Below are positions 23,876 to 34,200 of a DNA stretch of 64,000 bases, one piece after another. The DNA is from Paludibacter sp. GTDB lineage: Bacteria > Bacteroidota > Bacteroidia > Bacteroidales > Paludibacteraceae. Within the stretch, counting starts at the first letter, position 1; the number at the start of each line of letters is the position of its first letter. The notes under the pieces are model-generated. The model had not been told where the DNA came from. It saw nothing but the letters and a program-made list of their open reading frames with translations, and did not search any database. The DNA lies in contig JANJVQ010000024.1 in NCBI GenBank assembly GCA_024710005.1, positions 1 to 64,000 of the forward strand, read 5' to 3'. A program made the position numbers and the translations under genes.

Positions 23876-26089
23876 ATGCATCCACATCAAAAGTTTGGGA
23901 CAGCTCCTGTGTTTTTTACGGCTATTTCTACCATTTTGGGAGCAATTTTATTTTTAAGATTTGGTTTTGCAGTTGGAACTGTTGGCTTTTGGGGCGTAAT
24001 CCTGATTATATTGTTGGGACATATTGTGACAATTCCTACCGCACTTGCTTTGTCTGAAATTGCCACCAATAAAAGGGTAGAGGGTGGGGGTGAGTATTAT
24101 ATCGTTTCCAGGTCGTTTGGATTGAATATCGGTGCGACGATTGGCTTGGTGTTGTATTTGTCTCAGGCTGTGAGTGTCGCGTTTTATGTGATTGCATTCA
24201 CGGAAGCATTTTCATTCTTGTTTGATTTTCTGAAGGATAGATTTGATATTTTATTACCCAGACAGGTAATCAGCATTCCTGTAATGCTTTTATTAGCTTA
24301 CCTGATTATCACCAAAGGGGCCAATATGGGTGTTAAAGCGTTGTATGTCATCGTAGGTATTCTGGCCTTCTCTTTGTTGATGTTCTTTCTGGGTTCAACT
24401 GAATATGCCTCAGAGTCATCTTTTAATTTGGCCAATGCAGAATTCAGGAATATGGGTAGTTTCTTTGTGGTCTTTGCCATTGTTTTTCCTGCTTTTACGG
24501 GTATGACTGCCGGAGTGGGATTATCCGGCGATTTGAAAAACCCAGGCAAATCGATACCCTTAGGTACTATCGGAGCTACCTTGCTTGGAATGGTTGTTTA
24601 TTTTTTAATTGCTTATAAACTGGCAGCGTCTGCTAGTCCTGCTGATCTCGCAGGCAATCAGATGATTATGGCGGATATAGCCGTCTGGGGTTTTCTGGTG
24701 GTGCCGTTGGGACTGGCAGCATCTACCATCTCTTCAGCATTAGGTTCTGTAATGGTAGCTCCACGTACTTTGCAGGCTCTGGCAACAGATAAATCATTCC
24801 CTTCCGCGAAAATCAACGAGTGGTTGAGCAGAAGCAGCGTGAAAGACGGTGAGCCTGTTAATGCCTCCGTTGTAACCTGTATTATTGCATTCTTTTTTGT
24901 ACTGTTGGGTGATGTGAATATTGTAGCCCAGATTATTTCGATGTTTTTCATGGTAACATACGGCTCAATCTGTTTGATTTCTTTCCTGAATCATTTCGGA
25001 TCATCGCCTTCTTATCGTCCTTCATTCAGGTCTAAATGGATTTTTTCGCTGGTGGGATTTGTTGCCTCTGTCTGGATTATGTTTCAGATCAGCGTTTTAT
25101 ATACCGTTTTGTCGCTGACTGTATTGGTTCTGGTATACATTTATATTAACTACCTGCACAAAAGCCGTAAAGGACTCGAATCGATTTTTGCCAATTCGAT
25201 TTTTCAGCTTAACCGTTGGTTGCAGGTCTATATCCAGCGTGAAAAGGTAACACGTACAGAAAAAGAATGGAGGCCTAGTGCTATTTGTATCTCGAAGAAT
25301 TCGTTTAAGTATGATAATGCATTCCGGTTGTTGAACTGGTTGTCTTACCGGTTTGGTTTTGGTACCTATCTTCATTTTATCAAGGATTATTATTCAAGAA
25401 GTACAAGTGAGCAGGCTAATCAGGAGTTAGAAAAAATTCTGAAAAATATTGAAATTGAAAACAGTGTTTATGTCGACACAATTGTTTCACCATCAAATAC
25501 TTCTGCGATTGTTCAGGCTATTCAGCTGCCGGGAATTGCCGGTATGGAAAACAATATGTTGATTTTTGATTTTGATAAAGAAGATTCTGACGAACTGGAT
25601 GTTATCATTGATAATTACCGGGTAGTCAATGCTGGAAATTTTGATATTTGCGTGCTGGCTGTCAGCAGAAAACCGGTGTTTTATAAAAATGGGATTCATG
25701 TGTGGCTTAAAACTTTTGATGAAGTGAATGCCAATTTGATGATATTAATGAGCTTTATTATTTTAGGTCATCCCGACTGGAAAAAAAGCAATATTAAAAT
25801 TCACTATTTGTGCCGCGAAGAAGAAGCCGAATCTGTTCAGTCGTGGTTGGATGAATTAATCATGAGTGGAAGAATGCCTATTTACAGGCATAATATCGAA
25901 ATAGTTATCAGAAAAGAAAATAAAGCTATTAAAGAAATCATCAGTGATTATTCATCAGAAGCTGGATTGTCTATAATCGGATTTATCCCCGAAGATGTAA
26001 AACAAAATGGTCGTGAAGTTTTTGAAGGTTATGATCGCTTAGGTAATGTGTTGTTTGTAAATGCCTGTTCAGCCAAGATAATTGATTGA
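23876..26089 (+). CDS. SLC12-like APC-superfamily cation/chloride or amino-acid transporter
   Basis: 737 residues. The N-terminal half (about 1-430) has some 12 hydrophobic helices beginning FGTAPVFFTAISTILGAIL, with the unwound first helix (STILGAIL) of APC transporters and GGGEYYIVSRSFG in place of the amino-acid permease signature. The C-terminal 300 residues are soluble and resemble the regulatory tail of cation-chloride cotransporters. The overall layout fits bacterial SLC12-like proteins rather than ordinary amino-acid permeases. The substrate, K+/Cl- or an amino acid, cannot be decided. It stands after the YgjV-like gene and converges on a DUF486 gene with a 4-base gap. Confidence 0.8.
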   Translation: MHPHQKFGTAPVFFTAISTILGAILFLRFGFAVGTVGFWGVILIILLGHIVTIPTALALSEIATNKRVEGGGEYYIVSRSFGLNIGATIGLVLYLSQAVSVAFYVIAFTEAFSFLFDFLKDRFDILLPRQVISIPVMLLLAYLIITKGANMGVKALYVIVGILAFSLLMFFLGSTEYASESSFNLANAEFRNMGSFFVVFAIVFPAFTGMTAGVGLSGDLKNPGKSIPLGTIGATLLGMVVYFLIAYKLAASASPADLAGNQMIMADIAVWGFLVVPLGLAASTISSALGSVMVAPRTLQALATDKSFPSAKINEWLSRSSVKDGEPVNASVVTCIIAFFFVLLGDVNIVAQIISMFFMVTYGSICLISFLNHFGSSPSYRPSFRSKWIFSLVGFVASVWIMFQISVLYTVLSLTVLVLVYIYINYLHKSRKGLESIFANSIFQLNRWLQVYIQREKVTRTEKEWRPSAICISKNSFKYDNAFRLLNWLSYRFGFGTYLHFIKDYYSRSTSEQANQELEKILKNIEIENSVYVDTIVSPSNTSAIVQAIQLPGIAGMENNMLIFDFDKEDSDELDVIIDNYRVVNAGNFDICVLAVSRKPVFYKNGIHVWLKTFDEVNANLMILMSFIILGHPDWKKSNIKIHYLCREEEAESVQSWLDELIMSGRMPIYRHNIEIVIRKENKAIKEIISDYSSEAGLSIIGFIPEDVKQNGREVFEGYDRLGNVLFVNACSAKIID

Positions 26090-26093
26090 TATA

Positions 26094-26462
26094 TCATTTC
26101 TTAAACATAAAATACACCGCCAGGATTATAAACACAAAAGCGATGATATGATTGGTTTTCAGACTTTCATTTTTGAATACCAACAGGGAAAAGACGGCAA
26201 AAACAGAAAGGGTAATAATTTCCTGAATAACTTTTAGTTCTACAAGTGAGAACGGTCCGCCGTTGCCTGCATATCCGATTTTATTTGCCGGCACCTGAAA
26301 CAGGTATTCAAACAAGGCAATTCCCCAGCTAATCAGGATGATTGCTATTAATCCAAGTTTGTTAAACCATTTCCATTCGGCAAATTTGAGATGCCCGTAC
26401 CAGGCGAAAGTCATAAAGGTGTTGGATAATATCAACAACGCGATGGTTAGAAAACCTTTCAT
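26094..26462 (-). CDS. DUF486 small membrane protein (DMT superfamily)
   Basis: 122 residues with four membrane helices: GFLTIALLILSNTFMTFAWY, LGLIAIILISWGIALFEYLF, LKVIQEIITLSVFAVFSLLVF and NHIIAFVFIILAVYFMF. The WYGHLK, FEYLFQVPANKIGY and EIITLSVF motifs are those of DUF486, a half-size relative of drug/metabolite transporters that should work as a dimer. No substrate is known for the family. The tRNA-Ser gene lies 34 bases upstream on the same strand. Confidence 0.88.
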   Translation of the reverse strand: MKGFLTIALLILSNTFMTFAWYGHLKFAEWKWFNKLGLIAIILISWGIALFEYLFQVPANKIGYAGNGGPFSLVELKVIQEIITLSVFAVFSLLVFKNESLKTNHIIAFVFIILAVYFMFKK

Positions 26463-26496
26463 TTGATGGTGGACTGATAATATAGGTTGAATATCG

Positions 26497-26583
26497 CGGA
26501 AAGTGAGGGATTCGAACCCCCGGTACAGTTACCCGTACACCGCATTTCGAGTGCGGCCCGTTCGACCACTCCGGCAACTTTCC
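26497..26583 (-). tRNA. tRNA-Ser (anticodon CGA)
   Basis: 87 bases on the minus strand. The acceptor stem is GGAAAGT/ACTTTCC with discriminator G. The anticodon loop CTCGAAA (complement of 26545-26551) has anticodon CGA (26547-26549), which reads UCG. A long variable arm (TGTACGGGTAACTGTACC) and the T-loop GGTTCGAATCC are typical of class II tRNA-Ser. CCA is not encoded. Confidence 0.96.
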
Positions 26584-26593
26584 AAAAACAGCG

Positions 26594-26601
26594 CAAAGGT
26601 A
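26594..26601 (-). promoter_or_regulatory. -7 box of the tRNA-Ser gene
   Basis: TACCTTTG (complement of 26594-26601) lies 10 bases before the mature tRNA 5' end, leaving a leader of only a few bases. No clear -33 TTTG is seen. Confidence 0.5.
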
Positions 26602-26618
26602 AATATTTATTTTTGAAA

Positions 26619-26657
26619 ATAAACCCGGAAGCATACAAAATGATGTTCCGGGTTTAT
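26619..26657 (-). terminator. Terminator of the ROK kinase operon
   Basis: ATAAACCCGGAA (26619-26630) pairs with TTCCGGGTTTAT (26646-26657) around a 15-base loop. On the minus strand it follows the kinase stop by 24 bases and ends in a T-rich run. Confidence 0.8.
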
Positions 26658-26681
26658 AAAATTATTGATTAAATCCTGTTG

Positions 26682-27638
26682 TTAAATCTCCCAGGCTAAT
26701 GCGCTTGCCCCAAGGATAGCAGCATCGGCTTCTTTTAAATCAGAGAATAACACTTTGACTTTACCTTTCCAAATAGCAAGCAGATTTTTCTCCATGTGCT
26801 CAACAATCGGCTTCATGATGTAGTCACCCGATTTTGTCAAACCACCAAATAATACGATGGCTTCAGGTGCACTGAATGCAACAAAGTCCGACAGGGCTTC
26901 ACCTAAAATCTTACCGGTATATTCAAAAATTTCCAGGGCAACCATATCTCCTTGCAGGGCAGCATCATGTACATCTTTCGATGTAATTGATTCAGCCGGG
27001 ATATTCCGCAGTAAGCTGTCGTCTTTTCTGGTCTCCAGAATTTCGCGCGCTGTACGTGCAACTCCGTTTGCCGATGCGTAAGTTTCCAAACAGCCGGTTT
27101 TACCGCAGGCACACTGGCGACCATTGTTGCGTACGGAGCAAGTATGTCCGAGCTCCCCGGCAAAACCGTCGTGACCGTAAACCAATTTTCCATCAATAAC
27201 GATTCCGCTTCCCACACCGGTTCCCAGTGTAATCATGATGAAGTTTTTCATCCCACGGGCAGCGCCATATGTCATTTCACCGATGGCAGCGGCATTCGCG
27301 TCGTTGGTTAACACAGTTGGAATACCGAATTTTTCGGACATTAAATTTGAGAATGGTATTACTCCCTTCCAGTTCAAATTGGGTGCAAATTCAATATTCC
27401 CTGTATAATAGTTCCCGTTTGGAGCACCAACACCGATACCTTTGATTTTTGAGATGCCTCCTGCATCATCAATCAATTTGTTGAGCTCAACATATATATC
27501 GTCAATATACAGGTTGATGTCCTGATGAGTTCCGGTTTTTACGGCAGATTTTGATAATACATTTCCACGGGCATCAACAATACCGAAAACGGTGTTGGTT
27601 CCGCCCATATCCATGCCAATTACATAAGGTTTATCCAT
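26682..27638 (-). CDS. ROK family sugar kinase, probably glucokinase
   Basis: 318 residues. The N-terminal phosphate loop is GMDMGGTNTVFGIVD (8-22), the catalytic Asp is in LTNDANAAAIGE (about 108), and ITLGTGVGSGIVIDGKL follows. The ROK zinc site is GHTCSVRNNGRQCACGKTGCLETYAS (about 165-190; Cys residues in CACGKTGC). The enzyme phosphorylates glucose or a related hexose in the cytoplasm. Its gene follows the sugar transporter gene by 52 bases on the same strand, so the two form an uptake-phosphorylation unit. Mannose or N-acetylated sugars are less likely alternatives. Confidence 0.9.
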   Translation of the reverse strand: MDKPYVIGMDMGGTNTVFGIVDARGNVLSKSAVKTGTHQDINLYIDDIYVELNKLIDDAGGISKIKGIGVGAPNGNYYTGNIEFAPNLNWKGVIPFSNLMSEKFGIPTVLTNDANAAAIGEMTYGAARGMKNFIMITLGTGVGSGIVIDGKLVYGHDGFAGELGHTCSVRNNGRQCACGKTGCLETYASANGVARTAREILETRKDDSLLRNIPAESITSKDVHDAALQGDMVALEIFEYTGKILGEALSDFVAFSAPEAIVLFGGLTKSGDYIMKPIVEHMEKNLLAIWKGKVKVLFSDLKEADAAILGASALAWEI

Positions 27639-27690
27639 ATTTTGGTTTTTTAGAAATTATTTAATAAACAAATGATTAATAACTCATATC

Positions 27691-28986
27691 TTACTTCACA
27701 GGGATGTCTGTGTTTACATTTTTAGATCCAATAAGGGAGTAGTACAGTAAGTATACAAGACCGGCTGCTATTACCCAATAACTTACAAGGTAATTGCTTG
27801 TGCCATCTACAATAGCATTCTGAAGTAATGGTAAAATACCACCACCGCAAACAAGTACCATAAAGATACCGGAAGCCTTTTCTGTATACTTTCCTAAACC
27901 TTCAACAGCAAGGTTGAAAATACCTCCCCACATCACGGATGTACATAACCCGATTAATACCAATAATGCTGCGTTAACAGGCACTTCTGCCAAACCAAAT
28001 AACTCAGCTCCTCCGGTAAATACGGGTAAATTAACTAAAACATCGGTAGGCGCAAACATGGCAGCTAAGGTCAGTATCAAACCTACAACCGAAGCAACAC
28101 CCAGCATAGCTTTTGCAGAAACCTTACTTCCTATGGCAGCTCCTAACAGACGACCGACAAGCATCAACAACCAATACGTAGCGGCAACTGAACCTGCAAC
28201 CGCTTCAGCGATGCCAACCCCTCCGTCACCGATGGGATTCTGTAGCCATTTGTTTAATACATTGGGAACTCCAACTTCAACGCCAACATAAACGAAAACA
28301 CCTATTGCACCCAGCACAAAGTGACGGAAAGATAAAGCGCTGTGTGCAGATTTTTCTATTGAAGCCTGTTTTTGTTCTTTCGTTTTTTCAGGAATGGCAG
28401 TACGGGAGATTACCAAAAATGCAAATGCGAAAATTGCCAATGCTGCATACATCAAAGGAAAGACATCGCTGATTCGTGCGTCTGCAATTGCAGGGATTAG
28501 AATACCTGTTAGCACGATAACAGCTGTACCGCTTAACGAGTTGAAAGAACCACCAATCTGGATAAGCTGATTTCCTTTATTTCCACCGCCTCCGAGTGTA
28601 TTTAACATCGGGTTAACGACAGTGTTTAATAAACACATTGAGAATCCGGCAACAAAAGCTCCAAGCAAATATACTCCGAAGCTACCCACTGCCCCTGAAA
28701 GTGTTTGAATGCCCACCCCGGTAAAGCCAATAGCTATTGCAATCAGGGCAGTTTTTTTATAACCCAATTTCTGAAGTAAGTTCCCGGCAGGATATCCCAT
28801 CACAGCATAAGCTATGAAGTTTGCAAAAACCCCAAGTGTACCCATCCAGTTCGGGACGTTGAACTGAAACTTCAGAATATCTCCCATAGGAGATGCGAGA
28901 TTTGTTACAAATGATATCATCCCGAAGAGGAATATCATCACAATAATGGCAATGACATTGCTGCCTTGTTTTGTTTGTGTACTCAT
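27691..28986 (-). CDS. MFS sugar transporter (GluP/FucP-type)
   Basis: 431 residues, 12 predicted membrane helices, no signal peptide. Motifs of the glucose/galactose transporter branch of the FucP family are visible: FGMISFVTNLASPMG in helix 1, VFANFIAYAVMGYPAGNLLQKLGYK (helix 2 and loop 2-3), FVAGFSMCLLNTVVNPMLNTLGG, and MWGGIFNLAVEGLGKYTEKAS near helix 10-11. It should import a hexose by proton symport across the inner membrane. It precedes the ROK kinase gene and is driven by a promoter near 29050. The sugar is inferred as glucose or galactose from the family and neighbour. Confidence 0.9.
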   Translation of the reverse strand: MSTQTKQGSNVIAIIVMIFLFGMISFVTNLASPMGDILKFQFNVPNWMGTLGVFANFIAYAVMGYPAGNLLQKLGYKKTALIAIAIGFTGVGIQTLSGAVGSFGVYLLGAFVAGFSMCLLNTVVNPMLNTLGGGGNKGNQLIQIGGSFNSLSGTAVIVLTGILIPAIADARISDVFPLMYAALAIFAFAFLVISRTAIPEKTKEQKQASIEKSAHSALSFRHFVLGAIGVFVYVGVEVGVPNVLNKWLQNPIGDGGVGIAEAVAGSVAATYWLLMLVGRLLGAAIGSKVSAKAMLGVASVVGLILTLAAMFAPTDVLVNLPVFTGGAELFGLAEVPVNAALLVLIGLCTSVMWGGIFNLAVEGLGKYTEKASGIFMVLVCGGGILPLLQNAIVDGTSNYLVSYWVIAAGLVYLLYYSLIGSKNVNTDIPVK

Positions 28987-29047
28987 TTTGTTAATAGATT
29001 TATTAGTTTATTATTAGTTTGATAGATTACTTGTTAATAAAAACGCA

Positions 29048-29055
29048 CAAAAATA
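29048..29055 (-). promoter_or_regulatory. -7 box of the sugar transporter-kinase operon
   Basis: TATTTTTG (complement of 29048-29055) lies about 62 bases before the transporter start codon; a TTG is found 22 bases upstream. It fits the Bacteroidota consensus moderately well. Confidence 0.5.
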
Positions 29056-29116
29056 CAATTTTTCCATGGCTTAACCACAATTTTCTCAAAGATTAATTCT
29101 GTTGTATAACATATTT

Positions 29117-31285
29117 TTATAACTCTCTGAATATAAACTCACTCATTCGTTTGTATAAATGCCTTCTTGTTTGTTTTCCTGTTATACTGTGGTTTTTGTC
29201 TGTATAAATATGCATTTCGAATTGCTTGCCTGCTTCAACCAATTTGTCGGTGTAAATCAGGGTGTTGTTGTAGTGTACATTATCATCTGCCGTGCCATGC
29301 ACAATCAACAACTTTCCTTCCAACTGGCCGGCTTTCAGTACTGCGGATGTCTGTTCATATCCGGAGAAGTTTTCTTCCGGAGTTTGCATGAATCTTTCCG
29401 TATAAGCAGTATTGTAAAAACGCCAATCGGTCACGGGTGCAACTGATATGCCGGCCTTAAATACTTTTTCGCCGCTACTCATTGCCCATAAAACAACTGA
29501 GCCTCCGTAACTCCAGCCCCAGATGCCAATCCTTGTTTTATCAATGTAGCTCAGACTGCCCAGGTATTCTGCTGCTTCAGTCTGGTCTCTGGCTTCCAGC
29601 ACGCCCAATTGTTTGTAGGTCGATTTCATGAAAGCCGCTCCCCTTGAGGCTGTTCCCCTGCCATCTACACACACCACCAGATAACCTTTCTGAGAAAGAT
29701 AATATTCCCATCCGACACTCCATTCGTTGAGCGCTTCCTGCGATCCGGGGCCTGAATATTGAATCATAAGAACCGGATATTTTTTACCGGGGTCGAAACC
29801 GGAAGGTTTGAGCATCCAGCCATATAACCTGATGTTGTCAGATGTGGTAAAGTTGAAAAATTCTTTGTTGTTTAACTTAAGTGTCTGGAAATTAGATGCA
29901 AGAATAGCATTGTCTTGTATATCTCTTATTTTTGACCCGTTGTTGCTTCTGATTACAAACTTCTCAGGCTCTGTGACGCTGGAGAACTCATGCATAAAGT
30001 AGTTGAATCCCGAACTGAACCAGGCATTGTTTTTACCTTTTGCATCAGTCAGACACACTTTCTTACCTTTTGCATCTATAGAAAAAATATTTCTTTGTAC
30101 GGGCGAAAGTTCAGCACTTTGATAATATACAATATTTCTGCGTTCGTCAATGCCGTAAAAATCAGTGATATCCCATTCTCCTTTTGTGATTTGTCGTGCT
30201 ATTGTGCCATCCATCCTATGTTGGTAGATGTGCAGGTAACCGTCGCGGTCGCTTACGCCATAAAAGCCGGTATTGTCTTTGCGGAATTTCAATAAATCAA
30301 TATGTTGGTAATCGATGTATGTTTTACTTTCTTCCCGGGTGATTAAGCGTGCTATACCGGTTTTGGGATTCGCGAAATACATATCCAGGCGGTTTTGGTT
30401 TCTGTTCATTGAGAAAATTGCCAACTGGCTCGCGTTGCTGGTCCATTTGATTCGGGGAATGTAGTAGTCGTTCTGCGCTTTCAGGTCGATGACGCGCGTG
30501 GTTTTGTTGAAATCATCGTAAATGCAAACGATAGCTTTGGGGTTCTTTTCTCCGGCTTTGGGATATTTAAACCGGGTCATTTCCGGATAAAGCAGGAATC
30601 CGGATTCTTCCTTATTTAAGAAAGTTTGAAAAGAAAATTCTTTCACCTCCCTTTCATCAAATTTGATGAATGCAAGCAGCTTGCTGTCCGGACACCAGTC
30701 GTAATGATAGGTTATTCCAAACTCTTCTTCATATAACCAGTCCGATATGCCATTACTGATTTTTCCCGCTTCTCCGTCTTTGGTAATCTGGATATCTGTT
30801 TTGAAATCAACCTTTTTCATGTGCAGGTTATTCCCGTGAGCAAAAGCAATATACCGGTCATCTGCCGAAAAAACAGGAGCCTCCTGGGGTGTCTTGGATG
30901 ACAGGGGATCAAACTCTTTGTATTTGATGTCGTAAATGTAGTATTCGGCTGTAAAGGAACGCCGGTAACGCTTTTTAATATTTTTGTAAACCAGTATTTT
31001 GGTCTCTTTCGGACTTAATATGTAGCCGGAAAATGAGTCAATCAGTTTATTTTTCACCTTGTTGATTGATAACAAAGTGTCAACGGCAGCTCCTGATTTG
31101 TAGCTGTATTTTACAATGGTCTGGCTGTCGACCATCAGAGTGTAATGTTCCCCATCATTCATGGAAACAGGGATTTGGCTCTTTTCCGGCCTGAATTTAC
31201 CATCCGTGATGTCGTATAAAAATTGATCTGCATTGGTTGTGCATGTGATCATCATCAGCAGCATTAAAAGAATTTTGCTTTTCAT
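29117..31285 (-). CDS. S9B prolyl oligopeptidase (dipeptidyl peptidase IV type)
   Basis: 722 residues. A signal peptide (MKSKILLMLLMMITCTTNA) sends it to the periplasm. Residues about 25-470 are the beta-propeller, which carries the substrate-binding Glu pair region DWLYEEEFGITYHYDWCPD. The alpha/beta hydrolase domain has the Ser in GIWGWSYGGSV (about 592), the Asp in HGTADDNV (about 667) and the His in DKNHSI (about 699). DPP-IV enzymes remove X-Pro or X-Ala dipeptides from peptides; in Bacteroidota they help feed on proteins. It is 12 bases after the NtrY-like kinase gene on the same strand, perhaps cotranscribed, though no functional link is known. Confidence 0.93.
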   Translation of the reverse strand: MKSKILLMLLMMITCTTNADQFLYDITDGKFRPEKSQIPVSMNDGEHYTLMVDSQTIVKYSYKSGAAVDTLLSINKVKNKLIDSFSGYILSPKETKILVYKNIKKRYRRSFTAEYYIYDIKYKEFDPLSSKTPQEAPVFSADDRYIAFAHGNNLHMKKVDFKTDIQITKDGEAGKISNGISDWLYEEEFGITYHYDWCPDSKLLAFIKFDEREVKEFSFQTFLNKEESGFLLYPEMTRFKYPKAGEKNPKAIVCIYDDFNKTTRVIDLKAQNDYYIPRIKWTSNASQLAIFSMNRNQNRLDMYFANPKTGIARLITREESKTYIDYQHIDLLKFRKDNTGFYGVSDRDGYLHIYQHRMDGTIARQITKGEWDITDFYGIDERRNIVYYQSAELSPVQRNIFSIDAKGKKVCLTDAKGKNNAWFSSGFNYFMHEFSSVTEPEKFVIRSNNGSKIRDIQDNAILASNFQTLKLNNKEFFNFTTSDNIRLYGWMLKPSGFDPGKKYPVLMIQYSGPGSQEALNEWSVGWEYYLSQKGYLVVCVDGRGTASRGAAFMKSTYKQLGVLEARDQTEAAEYLGSLSYIDKTRIGIWGWSYGGSVVLWAMSSGEKVFKAGISVAPVTDWRFYNTAYTERFMQTPEENFSGYEQTSAVLKAGQLEGKLLIVHGTADDNVHYNNTLIYTDKLVEAGKQFEMHIYTDKNHSITGKQTRRHLYKRMSEFIFREL

Positions 31286-31297
31286 ATTTCAACTTCC

Positions 31298-34200
31298 TTA
31301 TTTATTTGATTTTCTGTTTACTCTGATTTCGAATGTAGTTCCTTCGTCTTGTTTGGTGATAAAGGAGATGTGACCTCCCATGTGTTCGATGATACTTTTT
31401 GAGATGCTTAATCCTAATCCCATACCGGCACTCTTGGTGGTGAAGTTGGGCTTGAAAATTTCGTTTCGGATGGTTTCGGAAATCCCAGCTCCGTTATCCG
31501 TGAAACGGATAATTACGGTTTCTTCCTCAAACTCCAGGGTGACATCAATTTTACCTTTTACCCCTTTTTTGATTGATTGCGTGGCATTTTTCAGGATGTT
31601 ATTGAATACCTGAATGATTTGTTCAGGATCACCGGATACGATGATGTCTTTTTCGGGCCCGGTATAACTGATCCGGATGTTCTCGTAGTTATGTTGAAAC
31701 AGATTTACCACAGATACCAGCTTCCCGGCAATGTCCACGTCTGTGAATTTTGTTTCGGGCATACGGGCAAATTGTGAAAAAGTGCCTGCAATGCGCGATA
31801 AATTATCAATCTGTTCAACCAACGTGTGCGCCGCTTTTTCAAAATAACCGTCGAACTGCTCCGGATCCAATTTCTTTGTCCGTTGCAATTGCTGTATGGT
31901 TAGTTTCATCGGTGTCAGGGGATTGTTGATTTCGTGCGCAACCTGTCTTGCCATGGTTCTCCATGCCGATTCTCTTTCGGCTGTCAGCAAAAGCTGGGCG
32001 CTTTTCTCCAATTCGTCAACCGTACGGTTATATTGTTCAACGAGTTGACCAATCTCATCTTTCGATTTGTACTCAATTTTTTCATTTTTACCACCCAATC
32101 GCATGGATTTCAGTTTGCTTTCAAGTTGATGCAAGGGTTCCGCAAGTTGCCGGCCTGCAATGAGTATCAGGATGATAGAAAGAATAATGATAATCAGGTA
32201 TATCTGGATGATTGCTCCCAGAAACTGCTCTATTTTCGCGTTGATTTCGGTCTGACTGAAATACTGGGGGATTGAAATATAACCGATTTGCAGGTAGTCA
32301 CCGTTGACGAGGTCGGAATAGGCAGCCAGATATGCCAACTTCCCGATTTGTTCGTATTGATTTTCCGTGGTACGGTCGGGGAAATACACTTCAGGCGACA
32401 TCAGTCCACTAATCAGGTTCTTGCTGAAAATAAGCGATTGAGAACTTCCCCTGAGTTTTCCTGCATTATCATAAATATTGATGTCGGTTTGGTATCTGTA
32501 TGCCAGTTCCTGTAAGTTGGTATTCAGACTTTGTTCATCAACAGTAGCAATATCTTCAGTCCAATAATACAAGTCCTGAAGCGAGTTCCGGATGTATTGC
32601 TTTTTCTTTTCAAGTTCGGCAATCTGTTCCTGCCGGTAATTACTTCTGATGTAATTCACGGAGAAGATAAGGATACTGATGAAACTCACAAATAGCAGTG
32701 ATATGAATACCAGTTGAAATTTGGATGTGAGTCCGAGTGCATACGTTCTTTTGTTTTTTATCAGTCCGAATAGCCAGAAAACCACCCTTGCAAACAGCAG
32801 ATAAGCCAGGATGATAAACAAAGAATAAAAAATCAGGTTGCGGAATGAGGTGCGAACAATTTCAGTAATGACAATCCGGACGTCGTTTTTGGTATAGACA
32901 TAGTATTCGCGGTTTTCATCACTCATACGGGTAAATCCATCATCCAGACCGTGAAACAGGATGTCCGATTCATTCCACCCGAATTTCTGGTCACTGTAAA
33001 TCAAATTTGATTTTTCATATTTTGCAATTGAGATATTGGATTGTTTGAATGCATCCGACTCTTTGCTGATTAACAGGTCCGGAAAACTGTAACTTCTGAA
33101 ATTCCGCTTCGGTTGGAATTCAAAAACCAGTATTTCCTTTTCAGTATGTAGTACCTCCGGGTTTTCACGGACAAGGTCAACCAAACCGATAAAACTCATA
33201 TCGTATAAGGATGCAGGCAAACTGTAAAAACCGGTGTTTTTGAGTCTTTTGCCCGTAAATTCAAGAAAGCGGACATAATAATCTGTTTCAGGAGCATTGC
33301 CCGATACAGGATAAATCTGTACGTTGTATTTGTTCCAGAATCCGTATAAATGTTTCTGGTATATGTGCTTGTTGACCGAGTCGGTGTCGGCTTTATCCAG
33401 CATGAGTTGTTTGAGTACCTCATCTTTTCGCAGGTTCTTATCCAGTTCTTCCAGTAAGAGTTCGGCAATCGGGTCGTTATCAGCGTTACCGTTAACCAGA
33501 ATATTTTCTGCCTGAATTTTATATTTAATCAGCTTTTTATGTTCTGACAGATAATAGGAACTGAAAAAAGAAATGATGCTGATTATAAAAATAAAAAGCC
33601 CAAAAGTGTTGAAAGTGAATTTATTTTTAAAGAAAATGCGCCTGATGGAATCAAAAATCAGGATTGTAATCAGTAATACGACAAACAGCCAGGTGAAATC
33701 CTTGAATATCAGTGCATGTAAAAGGGTGACAGCGGCTATGTAAATCAGTTCGATACCTGTACTTTTTCCCGGTTTTGTTTTGTAGTCTTCTTTCCTGTTT
33801 ATTATCAACAGAAAGAAGAAAATCCCCGTCCCCAGTAAAAAGATGATTGTTTGCGCCCAGATATTAATAAAATGGATGTCGCGCAGGATTGCTATATTGA
33901 AACTGATGTTCGAATTCAGAACAATGCTTTTGAGTGTTTCAAAGTAGAATAGTATATAAAGATAAAAGGCTGATTTCTTAAGCCACAAACGATTGTCAGT
34001 GAAATTTACTTTCAGATGATAGACCAGCAGGGCGGCTACTAAAAAAAGACAAACAGCAGAAAGATGTGTAAATGAATCGATGAGTTGATTCGTTGCATAA
34101 TGATTGGGCGAAAATAACTGGTTGGAAAAAAACAGGCCCGGAAAATCGGCATAGCTGCATATTAAGATGGTAAGTCCTGATAGCAGGGTAACTGCAACAT